Assembly (NCBI GenBank): GCA_019279435.1
Contig: JAAALK010000081.1
Span: 31,071,001-31,135,000 of the forward strand
Reading direction: 5' to 3'
Length of the DNA stretch: 64,000 nt
DNA from: Zizania palustris
Taxonomy: Eukaryota > Streptophyta > Magnoliopsida > Poales > Poaceae
The stretch's first letter is position 1. Every line of letters starts with the position of its first letter. Shown here piece by piece: positions 12,774 through 25,057 of this stretch. The translations under genes and the position numbers were made by a program. The notes under the pieces were generated by a model. The model was not told where the DNA came from, ran no database searches, and saw nothing but the letters and a program-made list of their open reading frames with translations.

Positions 12774-15240
12774 ACAACAGGACAGATGAGCTCCAGTGCT
12801 CCATTCCTCAATCACAATTACAACTTGCTCACCCCTTACGTGCATGATGCATGGTAAATTCTTGGCAAGCTAGCTCAGATTCATATTCTAGTATTCTACT
12901 ACTAGTCTACTATCAACATGGAGCAACCACAGGGCACGTGCAGAGCAGAACTCACATCGATCGAAGGAGCAGTAGCTTCAGAAAGACGTCATGAACAACA
13001 CTGAATCACATGAAAGCCAGAAGCTCCCATGGCTATCTGTTCCCCTTCCTTCCAAGTTTCACATCTCTGAGAGCTTCTGCTCTGCTCTGCTATCAGATTG
13101 ACACACTATATACATGCAGAGAGTTGAGAGTTTTCAGTGCTTGATAAGTAATGGTCATGAGGTTAGAACAACAATTCAGTAATCATCAATAGGGGACAAA
13201 GGGAAGATATCAACAGGGAGTCACTTAGCTGCATGTCCTGATCTTTTTCAGTAGTACCAATTTCTGGTTGCAAAAGAAAGCTAGGCTGTGACACAAGAAG
13301 GGAAAGACCTTGGCATGGCAGGTGCAGATTCAGAGTAAGGTCATGAGCAGCATGGCACATAAAGCCAGATGTGCATGAGCAAGGCAGAAGATTTGGAGAA
13401 GAAAGTGCAGAGCTGTAGGGCTATATTGTGCATGGTGTGAAGTTGTGAAAAGATTCTGATGTCTCTAGCTGAACTGATCCATAGCTCCATTTTGCATATC
13501 TTGCAGAGTCACCTGTGTAACTCAACAAAATTTGCTCTTCTTGCGGTCGCGCTTGTTGGACAAGGTTGCGCAGGCACATCGAGGTCATTCTTGTCGACGA
13601 GGTCGGCCACCGGGCGGCGCGGGTAATGGCCCGGGCCAGCCGGACCCCAGCCCTGGGCAAGGGCATGGACACAGCTCTTGATTGCTAATAAAGTGAAGCG
13701 AGGCTTCGGTTGAATAGCGGAAGATAAGCCTTGGGAAGTTTGACAGGGTCAGGAGACCAAGGGCTTCGCACCGGCGCTGGAAGACTGCCTCGTAGCCCCT
13801 AGGGCTCCCGTGGCTGAAAGAGAAAGCCGGGAGGCCTTTGGCGTGCACATGAAACCCCTTGCCGAAGAGTGTGCGGAAAGCCATAGGGCTCCACAGCTCT
13901 CTTCACGGGCGTACTCGAGGATGCAGATAGTGGTAGAGACACTAGCTTTTAGTACTAGAGTCTCACGGACGGCGCTAATTGTTGTCACAATTGCATTAGC
14001 TATAAACATGTTTCTGTAGTGGAAAATTATCTAGAAGAAGGTAGAAAAAGAGAGGATTTATACTGGTTCGAGCCTCCTCTAGAGAATAATAGCCCTACAT
14101 CTAGTTAATAATAATTTTGGCATAATGTAGCCTCTGTGAGTTATGTCTTGATTACAAGGGTGGTGTCCTACTTTTATAGGCAAGAAAGTAAATAAAAATA
14201 CTTTTTTACCCTCTACATATAATAGGCTTCGTAGGGGTAAAAGGGGGTAAAGCTAGGCTACTGTACATGCAGCTTTACAGACGTGATATATATGTGTCAC
14301 TTTAGGGGCAGGGCCCCCCGACATGGCTCTTTGTACTGTAGTGTTATTGGGATATTTCTTCAGCTTTTGGGCTGGAGCACTCGTCGGAGGATGTTCGTCG
14401 GAGACCATCGAGGAGGGCTCTGAAGGAGCCCCGAAGAGGGCCTCGGAGGGGACCTCGGAGGGGCCTCAAAGGGGGTCCTCGACGGGGGCTTTGAAGGAGG
14501 CCTCAAAAGGGGCCTCGATGCTTTATTTTTTAATCTTGTAAATATTATTCAAGTTTGAGCTCTAAGCTAATTATTTGGGCTCATGTGGGCTTGAAATAAC
14601 GAAATCAATGCAAAATTGTACAAACTTTTATGTGAACTGAAAACTAATAAGTGATGTGTACACACACATATATAGAGGCCTGTTTGATATCAACATATTA
14701 TGCCATGCTAGGGCTAATCTTGTGTCTTCTTAGTTGGGCTTGTGAAACATTAATAACTTCATCCGCGTAATCCTCTTCATTAACAGCTTGCATCGTGAGT
14801 AAGGCTATTCACGGTGGGAGCTTTATGATATTAATTACTATGACACATTTGATTTTTTGCTGACATGACATTGAATTCATGGCTATCATGAAATACCCTC
14901 TCTCTATGATGAAACGATTTGGTTCTCAGTAGGCGTTTCATTTCATTTTATCTGTCTTGGAAATGGGTTAGTACCATGTCATGGTGATGACACTACTTCC
15001 TTCTATTCCCTCATTAATTAAATATCATGTCAGCAAAAAATCTAATATGTCATGATAATTAATACCATGAACCCCCTAATGAAATACTCATTGTGAATAG
15101 CCTAATAACTATATATCACTTAAACACAGCTCATCTTCAGTTTGCTCATTCCAAAACGAGTTCTTGATTTGCCAATCATCTGCAAATTGCACGGATATAT
15201 ATATATATATATATATACAAATGCTATCTTACACTACGGG

Positions 15241-15355
15241 TGTAGAATAGCTATTCTACCGAGAAATCTATTACTGAGAAAAAATAGTACTCAATTGTTA
15301 TTCTACTGAGAAAATCAACTACTGAAAATAGTAGGTGTAGAATAGTTATTCTACA
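15241..15355. repeat. pair of palindromes in an AT-rich repeat
   Basis: GTAGAATAGCTATTCTAC at 15,241-15,258 is a perfect 18-bp palindrome. A near-copy, GTAGAATAGTTATTCTAC, occurs at 15,338-15,355, and related ATTCTAC/GTAGAAT words lie between and just after them. The unit follows an (AT)n run at about 15,197-15,219. It is probably part of a small foldback element whose outer ends I could not fix. Confidence 0.5.
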
Positions 15356-15813
15356 CACGTGGTGTAGAATAACGCTCCTATATATATGTGTGTGTGTTGG
15401 GAAGAGACCAATTGCTACATTACAAATGAATAATGTGGCAACGTAAGTGCCAAATGATATGATATTACCATATATCTCTTCTAAAAACATTATTGGATGT
15501 ACATAATTATGTAATTATTTCAGTTACATGCCGGGTTAATTTCCCATTATATTAGCATTAAATATGTTCATTGATTGGGTAGCTGGGATGTCAAGATCAG
15601 ACAGCCTGCCTAACTCCAAGACAACACGGAGCTGTCCTCACTTGAGTGGCTCCAAAAAGCAACGTGCGCAAATCAAATGCAACAGTTCATGACACGTCGA
15701 AGCTAGGGAATTCAAGGATTAAAAACAAGCAACTTGAGTGAAGATTTTAGAAAACAAATCCTATAAGTAATATGAGTATAAGTGAAGATTCTACGAAGTG
15801 AAACTGTTTCTTA

Positions 15814-16533
15814 GGCACTGTTTGGGACTACTCTGCTCCATGTTTTATAGCTTCACTCCACAAACGTCTAGCCAAACAGGTTCATATCTCAATTTTTGGA
15901 TCCGCGAAAAATGCAGATCTACGACTCCGCTCCACGTTTTTTGTGGAGCACCTTAGGAGGTGCTCTGCGGATTCAGTTTTTAAAACAAAATGTGGAGTTC
16001 GGGGTAATTTACCCATCAATGTCATTATAAACTTATCGGTTCACTTTTTTAGTTGATATCTATTACTTTTTCATTTAATACTATTTATATTAACTTTTAA
16101 ATGATACCGTTGACTTTTATCACAAACTTTGATTATTCGTCTTAATCAAAAAAATTGAAATATCATTTATTTTATTGTTGAAGGTACTTTTGAGTATAAC
16201 TTATATTTTTGCAAATTTTTTGATAAGACGAATGATCAAAGTTTGTGATAAAAGTCAATGATGCTATTTAAAAGTCAATAGAGGGAGTACTAATTTAATA
16301 TGTTTCACGCAATGGATATGAAAAATAATATAATTGGATATTTATGAATAAACTCCACGGTAAAATAGTACATTCCTATCAAATTTACTATTCTTGAATC
16401 TGAATTCTCTCCGCAAGCCAAACAAGTGTAAATAATCCACAGTGGAGCAGCAACTCCATTCTAGATCTGATTCTAAGTGAATTTTGTAGAGTGGAGCAAA
16501 TTTTAAGAGAGTGAAGTAGTCCCAAACAGACCC
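15814..16533. mobile_element. Tourist-like element, about 720 bp, TTA target duplication
   Basis: The left end is GGCACTGTTTGGGACTACT. The right end, read in reverse complement, is GGGTCTGTTTGGGACTACT. TTA flanks both sides (15,811-15,813 and 16,534-16,536), as expected for PIF/Harbinger-derived elements. Inside, a second inverted repeat (about 16,096-16,145 against 16,214-16,275, around the core CTTTTATCACAAACTTTGAT) forms a long hairpin and may be another MITE nested within it. No transposase is encoded. Confidence 0.75.
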
Positions 16534-16754
16534 TTAGCAAAACCGTTTCTGAAGTAATTCACCAATTTTTTTCAAGAACATCTTGGATTATAGCTAAGAA
16601 TTCAAGAGCTCGTGGCTAACGAATGGAAATATTTGACATAACCAAGTCAAACTTTCTCAGGCACCTGTAAGGAGAATCCCAATCATAGAGGAACCAAAAT
16701 GTAAAATCATCACATTGTTCTTCTCCCAGCCCCAGGCCAAGTTGGAGTCTCACC

Positions 16755-16765
16755 TCTATATAAAG
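16755..16765 (+). promoter_or_regulatory. probable TATA box of the GME gene
   Basis: TCTATATAAAG lies about 25-40 bp before a plausible non-coding first exon that ends at 16,846 with GATAG/GTAATG. The next acceptor, TGCAG, is at 17,928-17,932, two bases before the GME start codon. This implies a 1.1-kb intron in the 5' leader. Such leader introns are common in highly expressed rice genes. Confidence 0.55.
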
Positions 16766-16846
16766 AGGATTAGTGGAAGAACAAAGATGATATTCAGTGC
16801 GGCTGCCCAAATCTCGCTCCCACGCCTCCTTCTTGTGATTTGATAG

Positions 16847-17932
16847 GTAATGTCTCAATCCCTGCTGGAAAAAACTGTTTTTTTCTTCGTTAATCCGTCA
16901 TGTTTATGGTCCAAGAAGTTGATTGAGCGGATTGCTAGTGCTTCTTTCTTGGTTATCAATCCCTTGGATTTCTGGTGTTGATTTTTTTTGGTTGGTTTCG
17001 TTGTTTGGATCGGTGGCTTTAGGATTTATGGCGGCGCCTCCAGATTTGTTCTTTCTGTTCCATTCCAAGAAGCTACGCGGATTCACGATTAGTCGAAATG
17101 ATGTTGAGATGCTGTTTGATCGAGTCGTCCAGCTTTGTGGGAATTCGAAAGGTATTTGGTTAGATTGCCCGACGATGAGGAAGGAGGCGGTGGAAGGGGC
17201 GGCGCCGGAGTTGCCCAGGGACGGACGGAGGAGTCGCCGGCCGCGCTGGAGGCCAGCTGGGCGCGCTGCGGTGGAGCTGGTGGCCACCGCGCGCGCCGTA
17301 GCCGGCCGGGCCAGGCGGCAACGTCGAGGATTCTGTGGTTGCGAAGAAGGGTTGGGAGAGAGGAGATAATAGGCTTGGTGAGGTTAGTGGGGAGTGAAGC
17401 AAATTGGATTTAAAAAATCAGGGTGATTTCATTTCTTATCCTTTCCTGGAAGGAAGGAAACGGCAGTAGATCCAGTATTTGATTAAGTATTTGAATGTAG
17501 AGAAGCTAGTGTTTCTCGGATACTATAACTATTGATTTTTCACAATCTAAACAGAATTCAATTCTAGACCATGTGAAGATTGTTAGATTATGGGAATAGT
17601 GGTAGGTGCCCCCAAGGGTTTAACAGTTGCTTGTCCTTTAAGTGCGGCAAGGTTCCACGATGTTTTGACCTAAAGATTGCTAATTCATGTGTTATCGATT
17701 GGATATACAAGGTCAAAATCCATTCTTGTGTTTTGTGGTTTTCCATGTGAAATTTTGTGATCTTGTTAGTTAAGTTTTCCACTGTGTTTAGAAACATGTT
17801 CGGTGTGTTTTGGATTCTCAAAGTAGATTGATTGTTCTTGTTTTATGTAAGAGTTTATACTTTATAATCTCAGTGAGGACAGTGTATACCTTTTTGGTTG
17901 TCATCTTGAATCTTGAATATGTGTTAGTGCAG
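16847..17932 (+). other. inferred leader intron of the GME gene
   Basis: Bounded by a consensus donor (GTAATG) and acceptor (GTGCAG). The interior is T-rich, as plant introns are. An open frame at about 16,923-17,369 has no family features and is treated as chance. Confidence 0.5.
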
Positions 17933-17933
17933 A

Positions 17934-20900
17934 ATGGCACTCACTGAGGAGTACACATATGCGGAACTGGAGAAGGAACCCTACTGGCCATTTGAGAAGC
18001 TACGGATCTCGATTACAGGAGCTGGTGGGTTCATCGCCTCCCACATTGCGAGGCGCTTGAAGAGCGAGGGGCACTACATTATTGCTTCTGACTGGAAGAA
18101 AAATGAGCACATGACCGAGGAGATGTTCTGCCATGAGTTTCATCTTGTTGACTTGAGGGTGATGGACAACTGCCTCAAGGTGACCACTGGGGTTGATCAT
18201 GTTTTCAACCTTGCTGCTGATATGGGAGGGATGGGCTTCATCCAGTCCAACCACTCTGTTATCATGTACAACAACACCATGATCAGCTTCAACATGCTTG
18301 AGGCTTCTAGAATTAATGATGTCAAAAGGTAACTTTTGAATTGATGTCACCTCTGTAAATCTCATGTTTTTCACATATGGAAGTCATAGAATGCTAAGGT
18401 CTGTGTAAATATGCAATGGTAAAACTATCTCACGACAAACTTTGAAATGCAGATAAACCACCAGATAGTATGTGGTGACAATCGTCTACCTATTTGCTTT
18501 GATCTTCTTAGTGGATGAATTAACATGTGTCTTGTTGAATTTGCAACATTTATTGGTGAATGCCACATGCTAGTTTTCATTAATAATTTAAAAGTGTTAG
18601 AATTGGCATGTCCACATGTACACTGTGTAGAAAATCTATGCATGCTGAGTTGCTGATGTTTAAGAGCTTGGATTGGCATTAAGAGAAAGCATGGAGAAAA
18701 TGCTACTATTTATATGTGGTGTGTGTGTCATATAGCAAATGTATATATATTGATATAAAGGATATGGATTTGCCTGACTTAGGAAAGCATAAATTAGTGC
18801 TCTTAAGCTCCCTGCTGATTTGATGATTTTAGCAGCGCCTGCATATATTAGTAAATGCTTGCTGGATATATTGTTATTGTGTTCAGTGTTCACCTCTTTG
18901 AAAGAGTAAAAGGAGTATTTTGTTGAGTTGAGCTGTATTTTTCAGCCTATACACTGTTAGATTTTCATGTCTGTGCTGTAGCTAATTCCTGGCTTTGATA
19001 AATCGGCATGGGTTGGGCAGTAAATGAAAGGAAGGACATCTTACACAGAACCCTAGAATCCCTCAAAATGGAATCTTAACTTTAATAAACTTGCCAGTTT
19101 ATCACCCAGGGAAGAATTTGGGTAATTTTGGTGAATTTTTCCTTGCAGGTTCTTTTATGCTTCAAGTGCTTGTATCTACCCTGAATTTAAGCAGTTGGAC
19201 ACTGTAGTTAGCTTGAAGGAGTCAGATGCTTGGCCTGCAGAGGTTTCTAAACCTTCACATTCATATATGTTTTGTTGCAAATTGACATGTTAGTTTTATT
19301 ATAAAATAGCACTGATTTAAGTAACTAATTTTAGCCTCAAGATGCCTATGGCTTGGAAAAACTTGCTACCGAGGAATTATGCAAGCACTACACAAAGGAT
19401 TTTGGCATTGAGTGCCGGGTTGGTCGCTTTCATAATATATATGGTCCCTTCGGAACATGGAAGGGTAAGGTACATTTATGGTAACTAGTAATGTTTAGGA
19501 GTTGCTACTGTTGAAATTTTATAATTAATTGGCTCTATAGGTGGAAGGGAGAAGGCACCTGCTGCTTTCTGCAGAAAACTCTAACTTCAACTGACCGTTT
19601 TGAGATGTGGGGAGATGGTCTGCAGACTAGATCCTTCACATTTATTGATGAATGTGTGGAGGGTGTTCTCAGGTAAACATTTTTTTTCATATTGCTTCGT
19701 CTATGCACAATCCAGTTATTCAGTATTTCCATATTTTAGTTTAACATCAAGTAATCTTTTGCATTGATCTGCTTCTGCTAGTGTGGTTACTTCCGCACTT
19801 CGTTAGTTCGTGTTCAGATTACAATCGAAGGTTTACATGTTTAGTTCCATGAGAAGTATCGGTTGTGTTTAATGCCACATCAATACTTATTTGATGAACA
19901 TGATTCTAGAGTTTGAGAAATACCTGCTTTTTTAGTAGCTCAGTAAATTTACCACTTGTCCAACAAGCAATCTATTGTTGGTTTCATGTATCTCTGTTCA
20001 TAGGACCAACAGGCAGCAGACAGGAAGCACAGTGATTTGTTCATCAATCACTGTTTTTTGTTATTCTATTTTCTTCTTAGAGAATTCAATGTGTGCCGTG
20101 TCATTGCAAATAATGTGTAAATGAACAAGCTAGTCTATAAAATACTATAATTGCCTATATGCAGTTGGGTTCTCTATGGAGTAACTTCACATGTGTAACT
20201 TCATACCAGTAACAACAGTGAAATCTGCCAAATTGGTGTCCTACTGAGTGTTTCTCCTTTAATATACTTTATCTTAGAAAAAGGCATATAGTTACAAAAG
20301 TAATTGACAAAACAAACAAAAGATAAGTTTTAAACATCTTCAAGGATTTTCGAAGGCTCATGAAGTCAGCGCCATTATCACTTCTGTCTTGCTTGAACAT
20401 CAGATCTTGGAGTTAAATAACAGCAGAACATGCCATGTGATCTAAGAGGACATACCAAATGTCTTTTTTTTTGGTGGTCGACTAAGTCGTTAATTTGCCA
20501 TATGCCTTCAGGTTGACAAAGTCTGATTTCCGTGAGCCTGTAAATATTGGAAGCGATGAAATGGTCAGCATGAATGAGATGGCTGAGATAGTCCTCAGCT
20601 TTGAGAACAAGCAGCTGCCAATCCACCACATCCCTGGTCCAGAGGGTGTCCGTGGGCGCAACTCTGACAACACACTCATCAAGGAGAAGCTTGGCTGGGC
20701 TCCAACCATGAGGCTCAAGGTAATACTCTCCCTTATTTTTTGGCAACCATCTGTCTATCAGTTCATCCCCAAAATTCACACATGCTGATCACTCATCGAA
20801 ACTGGATTCTGGCATGATGCAGGATGGGCTGAGGATCACATACTTCTGGATCAAGGAGCAGCTCGAGAAGGAGAAGGCCGAGGGCATCAACTTGTCAGCC

Positions 20901-20978
20901 TATGGGTCGTCCAAAATCGTGCAGACGCAGGCGCCGGTGCAGCTTGGCTCCCTCCGTGCTGCTGACGGTAAGGAGTGA
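17934..20978 (+). CDS. GME-2: GDP-mannose 3,5-epimerase, with a 1-nt frameshift in coding exon 4
   Basis: GME converts GDP-D-mannose to GDP-L-galactose (and GDP-L-gulose), feeding plant ascorbate synthesis and cell-wall L-galactose. Six coding exons: 17934-18328, 19149-19242, 19335-19464, 19541-19672, 20512-20719 and 20823-20978. Visible features are the Rossmann nucleotide-binding motif (TGAGGFIASH), the acid/base cysteine region SSACIYPE, the YGLEK catalytic Tyr/Lys pair and GGREKAP, whose Lys corresponds to Arabidopsis Lys217. After GREKAPAAFCRK the frame runs into TAA at 19,582-19,584. One base, expected between AGAAAA and CTCTAACTT at about 19,578-19,579, is missing, and the family sequence resumes in the +1 frame and stays intact to the TGA. 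With the base restored the length would be the usual 371 residues; as written the product is about 220. No other damage is seen, so an assembly error or a very recent mutation is likely. Confidence 0.95.
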
Positions 20979-22940
20979 GCTCTCACCCTGGGCAGGCAGC
21001 AACACGATGAACCGGCTGCTGATTGCTAAATTCAGATATGATGTGATGTGTTGTCAACAATCATCGTCTATACCGTTTCTTGGTCCGGTTTTGGACTTGG
21101 CCTGCCTGAGGGCTAAAGTTTAACTAGTCTGCATTTTTCACCGCTTTGTGTCGTAAACGAGAGTCGACTTCTTGATACAAAAGAGAATGTTACTGGTATA
21201 GCATTACACAGGGGAAAACATATGTATGTAAACAGCAGTTGGTTTATCTTTGTGAGAACAATGGATTGAGTTATATTGCTTGAGCTTCTGAAGCATTCAT
21301 TCATTTTTTGCCATATTTTGCTCGATGTGTGATACTTATTAGGCTCCCTTGACATGTATCCTACATTCCTACCGTTTCATTCATTTCTGCTGGAATTATT
21401 CTCAAAACATGTATCCTAGCTTGTATCTCCAACCAAACACCCATCTGTTTGTTATTTGTAGCTCTGTGATGTGCAATGCTATGGAATCTACTTAGGTACT
21501 TGAAACTTTGGTGTGATGATATATAGATGATGAATGGTGGCATAATTTTCTGGAGTTTCTGTGCAAGGCATCTGTTTTCTCCAGTTGAACTTGAATAAAA
21601 TGTTTTGATGTACTAGCTGTGTATTACTGTATGAATGAACTACTCTGTGTGTTCAATTCAATTCAGAAATTTGAAGAACTGGATCAAAGCAACAAAGTAT
21701 TTTCTTTGCAGGACTGAATTCAAAGCAAGTGAATGATACAGAAATTTGCACACAGAAATTTGCCAGAACTTTGACATACAAGCATGCATTCACACACTAT
21801 TTGCAAGCATTTTGACATACATAAAGATTGATTGACAGATGTATGCACACACAAATCTGCAGTCTACATAATTCAGTTCATAATGCATGTATATATAAAT
21901 TCAAGATACAGACTGGCTCCATACATAATTCAATCTAATACTGAATTCACATAATAATTAACAAATCTCCATATCACACTGAATAGCTCTTGACACTTAA
22001 AACACATAACAGTGGCCACACCACAGATAATTTGGATGACTTCCATAAAACAAATTAGGTCATCTTCATCTTCATCTTCTTCGGAGTTTGGGCCTATGAT
22101 TGGGCCTCATCAAAGCATTAAGTCATGCATCACTCACCAACGACAAGATTTCACTTACTCCCACGAATGAACCACAATAAATTCAACTGCTCAGCCTTCC
22201 AAAAGCAAAAGCTCCAGAGCAAGCAAGCAATCGTCTTAAGTACTCCGACTCAGCTTTGACCTGCAGCTGCACTAGCTGAGCTGGGCTGACTGACCAAATC
22301 TACTCAAACTTCACTAGCTACACTTGTAGGCACTGTTTGTGTACTGTTCAGTACACCTCTAAAACTGAAATAGATCTGAAGCTATAGAGCTGGTAAAAAA
22401 TAACTCCACTATTGCTATATCTTTTTCAGCAAATCCATATCATCCACTCTTACAAAATCAAGAACCTAATAGCATTTGATTCGATTCCAGCTCTATCGAT
22501 AAGGATCTAGAAGCTGAAGCTAGCATGTGAAACAGGCCCTTCAGATAATCTCCAGCCTTGCAGAAGAAATGCAGAGCTGCTCTGATGCTCTCAAGCCTGA
22601 ACAACACAAACCAACCAACCTGCCATGCATGCATGCAGCAAGGTTTTAGAGATTGATTTATCACTTGACCAAATCTTTGACCACTGGCTTCAACTGTCCG
22701 AGAATAAACTCAACCATATATTATTGATCTCATATGAATACATATATATAGGTTTAGTTTTTCCATAATCTCAAGGGTTAATTTTTTCTGTGTCATTACA
22801 ATTTTCACGGTTTACTAATATGTCATCGGTATGTCACTGATAGATGGGGGCCGCCACAGTCACTGAAAGTGGCATGTATGCAATTTCTAAAAATTATAAT
22901 GGCATGTGAGCAATTTTCCCTAAACTCAAATGATTCATAA

Positions 22941-23183
22941 GGCCTGTTGGGGGAAGTTTTTGGCAGCTACAGTTGCTTCTATAATATGAAGCTAAAACAA
23001 ACGGTGCAGATTCTAACTCAGATTGTGAGAATCAATAGCCGCAGAATCTAGAAATGAACTAAAATTCAGAAGTTGAAAAACATTAGTTTCTCCAGATTCT
23101 CATCAGCTAGATACTCAGACTATCCAGCTACTCAGACTAACTAGCTACTGCTCTAACTGCCAGAAGCTCCCCAAAACAGGCCC
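22941..23183. mobile_element. MITE, about 243 bp
   Basis: The left end GGCCTGTTGGGGGAAGTTTT is matched by the reverse complement of the right end (GGGCCTGTTTTGGGGAGCTT). There is no coding capacity. The internal words around GATTGTGAGAATC and TCTAGA recur in opposite orientation in the neighbour at 23,231, so the two are members of one family. I could not settle the target duplication. Confidence 0.6.
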
Positions 23184-23230
23184 ATAGAAACGAAATTAGG
23201 AGATACATGGGGTATATTCTAACATCAACC

Positions 23231-23444
23231 GGGGCCCTGTTTGTTTTAGCTTCTAGCAAGTAGAGATTCTCGGTAGCTAACTAGTCTGAGTAGTTGGTAT
23301 TTTCCACCTTGTGGTTTCTAGTTAATTTCCATATTCTACAGCTACTGATTCTCACAATCGAAGTTTAGAATCTAGACCGTTTATTTCCGCACCGGATTCT
23401 AAAAATACCTACACTTGTCAGAAGCTGAAACAAACAGACACTCC
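23231..23444. mobile_element. MITE, about 214 bp, same family as the preceding one
   Basis: Terminal inverted repeats are GGGGCCCTGTTTGTTTTAGC at the left and the reverse complement of GGAGTGTCTGTTTGTTTCAG at the right. It shares internal sequence with the element ending at 23,183 but in inverted orientation, and only 47 bp separate the two. Confidence 0.6.
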
Positions 23445-25057
23445 AAAAAATGTCACGAGAAGATGAAATCCACTGGGCGTCAGAGCTGTATAGCTGATCG
23501 ACTTGTCAGTAGTACATCCACAGTTGTACCACTGCATTGTGCTTGAAACGGATTAGATTGATGTTGGAGCTGAACCTTTTTTATGTGATTCTAAGATCTC
23601 TGTCATATTGCATATGAATTGCTAGGTGGATCCGACTATGAGATTACCCGATCATGATCGGATCCATAAACCAAATGTAGCATGAATCTCCATATATACT
23701 TGCAATGTTGCTACCATAAAAAAATATGATAACAAGTACAATAAAGATGCTTTTATACCTTCAAAGAAAGAACCTGACCTTTATTTAAATGGATGCGGAG
23801 ATCTAATACTTATTTTTATATACTCCTTAATTTCTAATTCTTGGACATAACAGCTAGCTACTACTGGTGGTGAAGTATGAGCTTCTACAGCAGCTAAATT
23901 TTTTCGATCCCCTCGATTCTACTGCTCTACCGTACCCGGCCATACAGGACAAGAAAAGGGTACAGCGTTAGGATCATTGGAAGCAAGCGTGATGTCGTAA
24001 GAGCAGTAAAGTAGCTAGCTAGGGCGTCACCGGTTTGCTGCACTCACGTCCTCTCAAGATCGGCTAAGGTCAGATCATCAAAATCATCGTCATGCTCATG
24101 CCAGGTAGCAAGTGGCCGCCCGGTACTACTAGCTAGCTACTATACCAGCTGCTTTCCCTAAACCGGTACCAGCCCATGATCCGCAATAAGCTAGGTTAGA
24201 ACGAACCACTGATGACTGATCTATGCATCAGCTACCAGCCTACCACACTCGGCTCCCTGCTTACTTTGGAGTTGGAGAGCAGCATGTGCTACACTGATAC
24301 TACCAGTAAGCAGCCAACCGTCACGTGCTAGCTAACTGTATTCTAAGCTCGAGTGGATGGTATCAAGTTGAGCTCAGGAGATCGTTGGATGATGCGGCGA
24401 CCGAATGCACGCGTCGACGTCGGCGGCGACCGTGCGTGCATGCATGTGCGTGAGTTCGCCGGCCGGCCGGCCGGCAGCGAGGAGATTAAAAGCTAGCTAG
24501 GTTGCCGCTACTTGCCGGCCGATGCGGCGGAGCCACCTGGCTGGTTTAGGAGGAAGCAACAAGATGAGCAATTTGCACTTTTGTCCTATGTAAATTGTGA
24601 CTTATGTATATATTTTTTGATTTATTGAGATGGTTGGTACGTGGCAAAGGTGAAGTCACGAACCCTAGACAGATCGCAGATGCATCTTTAAAGTGTAAAC
24701 AAACAAGGTGCAAACAAACAAATACACGAGATCATATCGTTCTTGGCGTAGAATCCGAAACAAAATAACGGCCATCGATCTTACCTGTAAAAGCGGTAAA
24801 CCACGAGCTTCACTGACACTACTTTTACTACCACATGCATAGGAGGAGAAAAGGTACTGACATCTCGGACCCACATGTCATACGGATCGAGGGGTAGTTC
24901 CGTCATTTCGGTCGCTGCCCCGCCTCCTCCCGCTTTAAAACGATCCCAAAAGCGGGAGCTTTTGGCCACGGCGAGTCGGCGAGCTGAGGGCCTGAGGCGA
25001 GGCACCCCGCAGTACCGGCCGGCAACGGAGACGAGACGTAGCGGCGGGGAGAGAGAT

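Larger units (their letters stand above)
11921..16700. other. repeat-rich intergenic region between PR-4 and GME
   Basis: No host gene is supported across this span. It holds a tandem duplication, palindromes and a Tourist-type MITE (listed separately). The part at about 13,450-14,540 is more GC-rich, with a degenerate run of GAGG/CCTC-type repeats at 14,380-14,520, and resembles old transposon-derived sequence. I could not assign it to a family. Confidence 0.45.
20979..25057. other. intergenic region between GME and the LONGIFOLIA-like gene
   Basis: The first few hundred bases should be the GME 3' UTR. The rest has no supported gene. It contains two related MITEs (22,941-23,183 and 23,231-23,444) and, at about 24,400-24,560, a short GC-rich stretch with CCGG and TGCA palindromic runs. 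The last 150 bp are the GC-rich promoter and leader of the next gene. Confidence 0.55.

Noticed and set aside
14380..14530. GGGGCCTCGAAG-type repeats as a minisatellite or CRISPR-like array
   Set aside because: Units vary in length and sequence with no constant repeat/spacer pattern; low-complexity GC-rich DNA in a plant genome.
16923..17369. 148-codon ORF before GME
   Set aside because: Lies in the inferred leader intron, no family features, overlapped by ORFs on the other strand.
22480..22560. Possible miRNA precursor (GAAGCTGAAGCTAGCATG resembles miR167)
   Set aside because: Too many mismatches and no complementary arm at the right distance.
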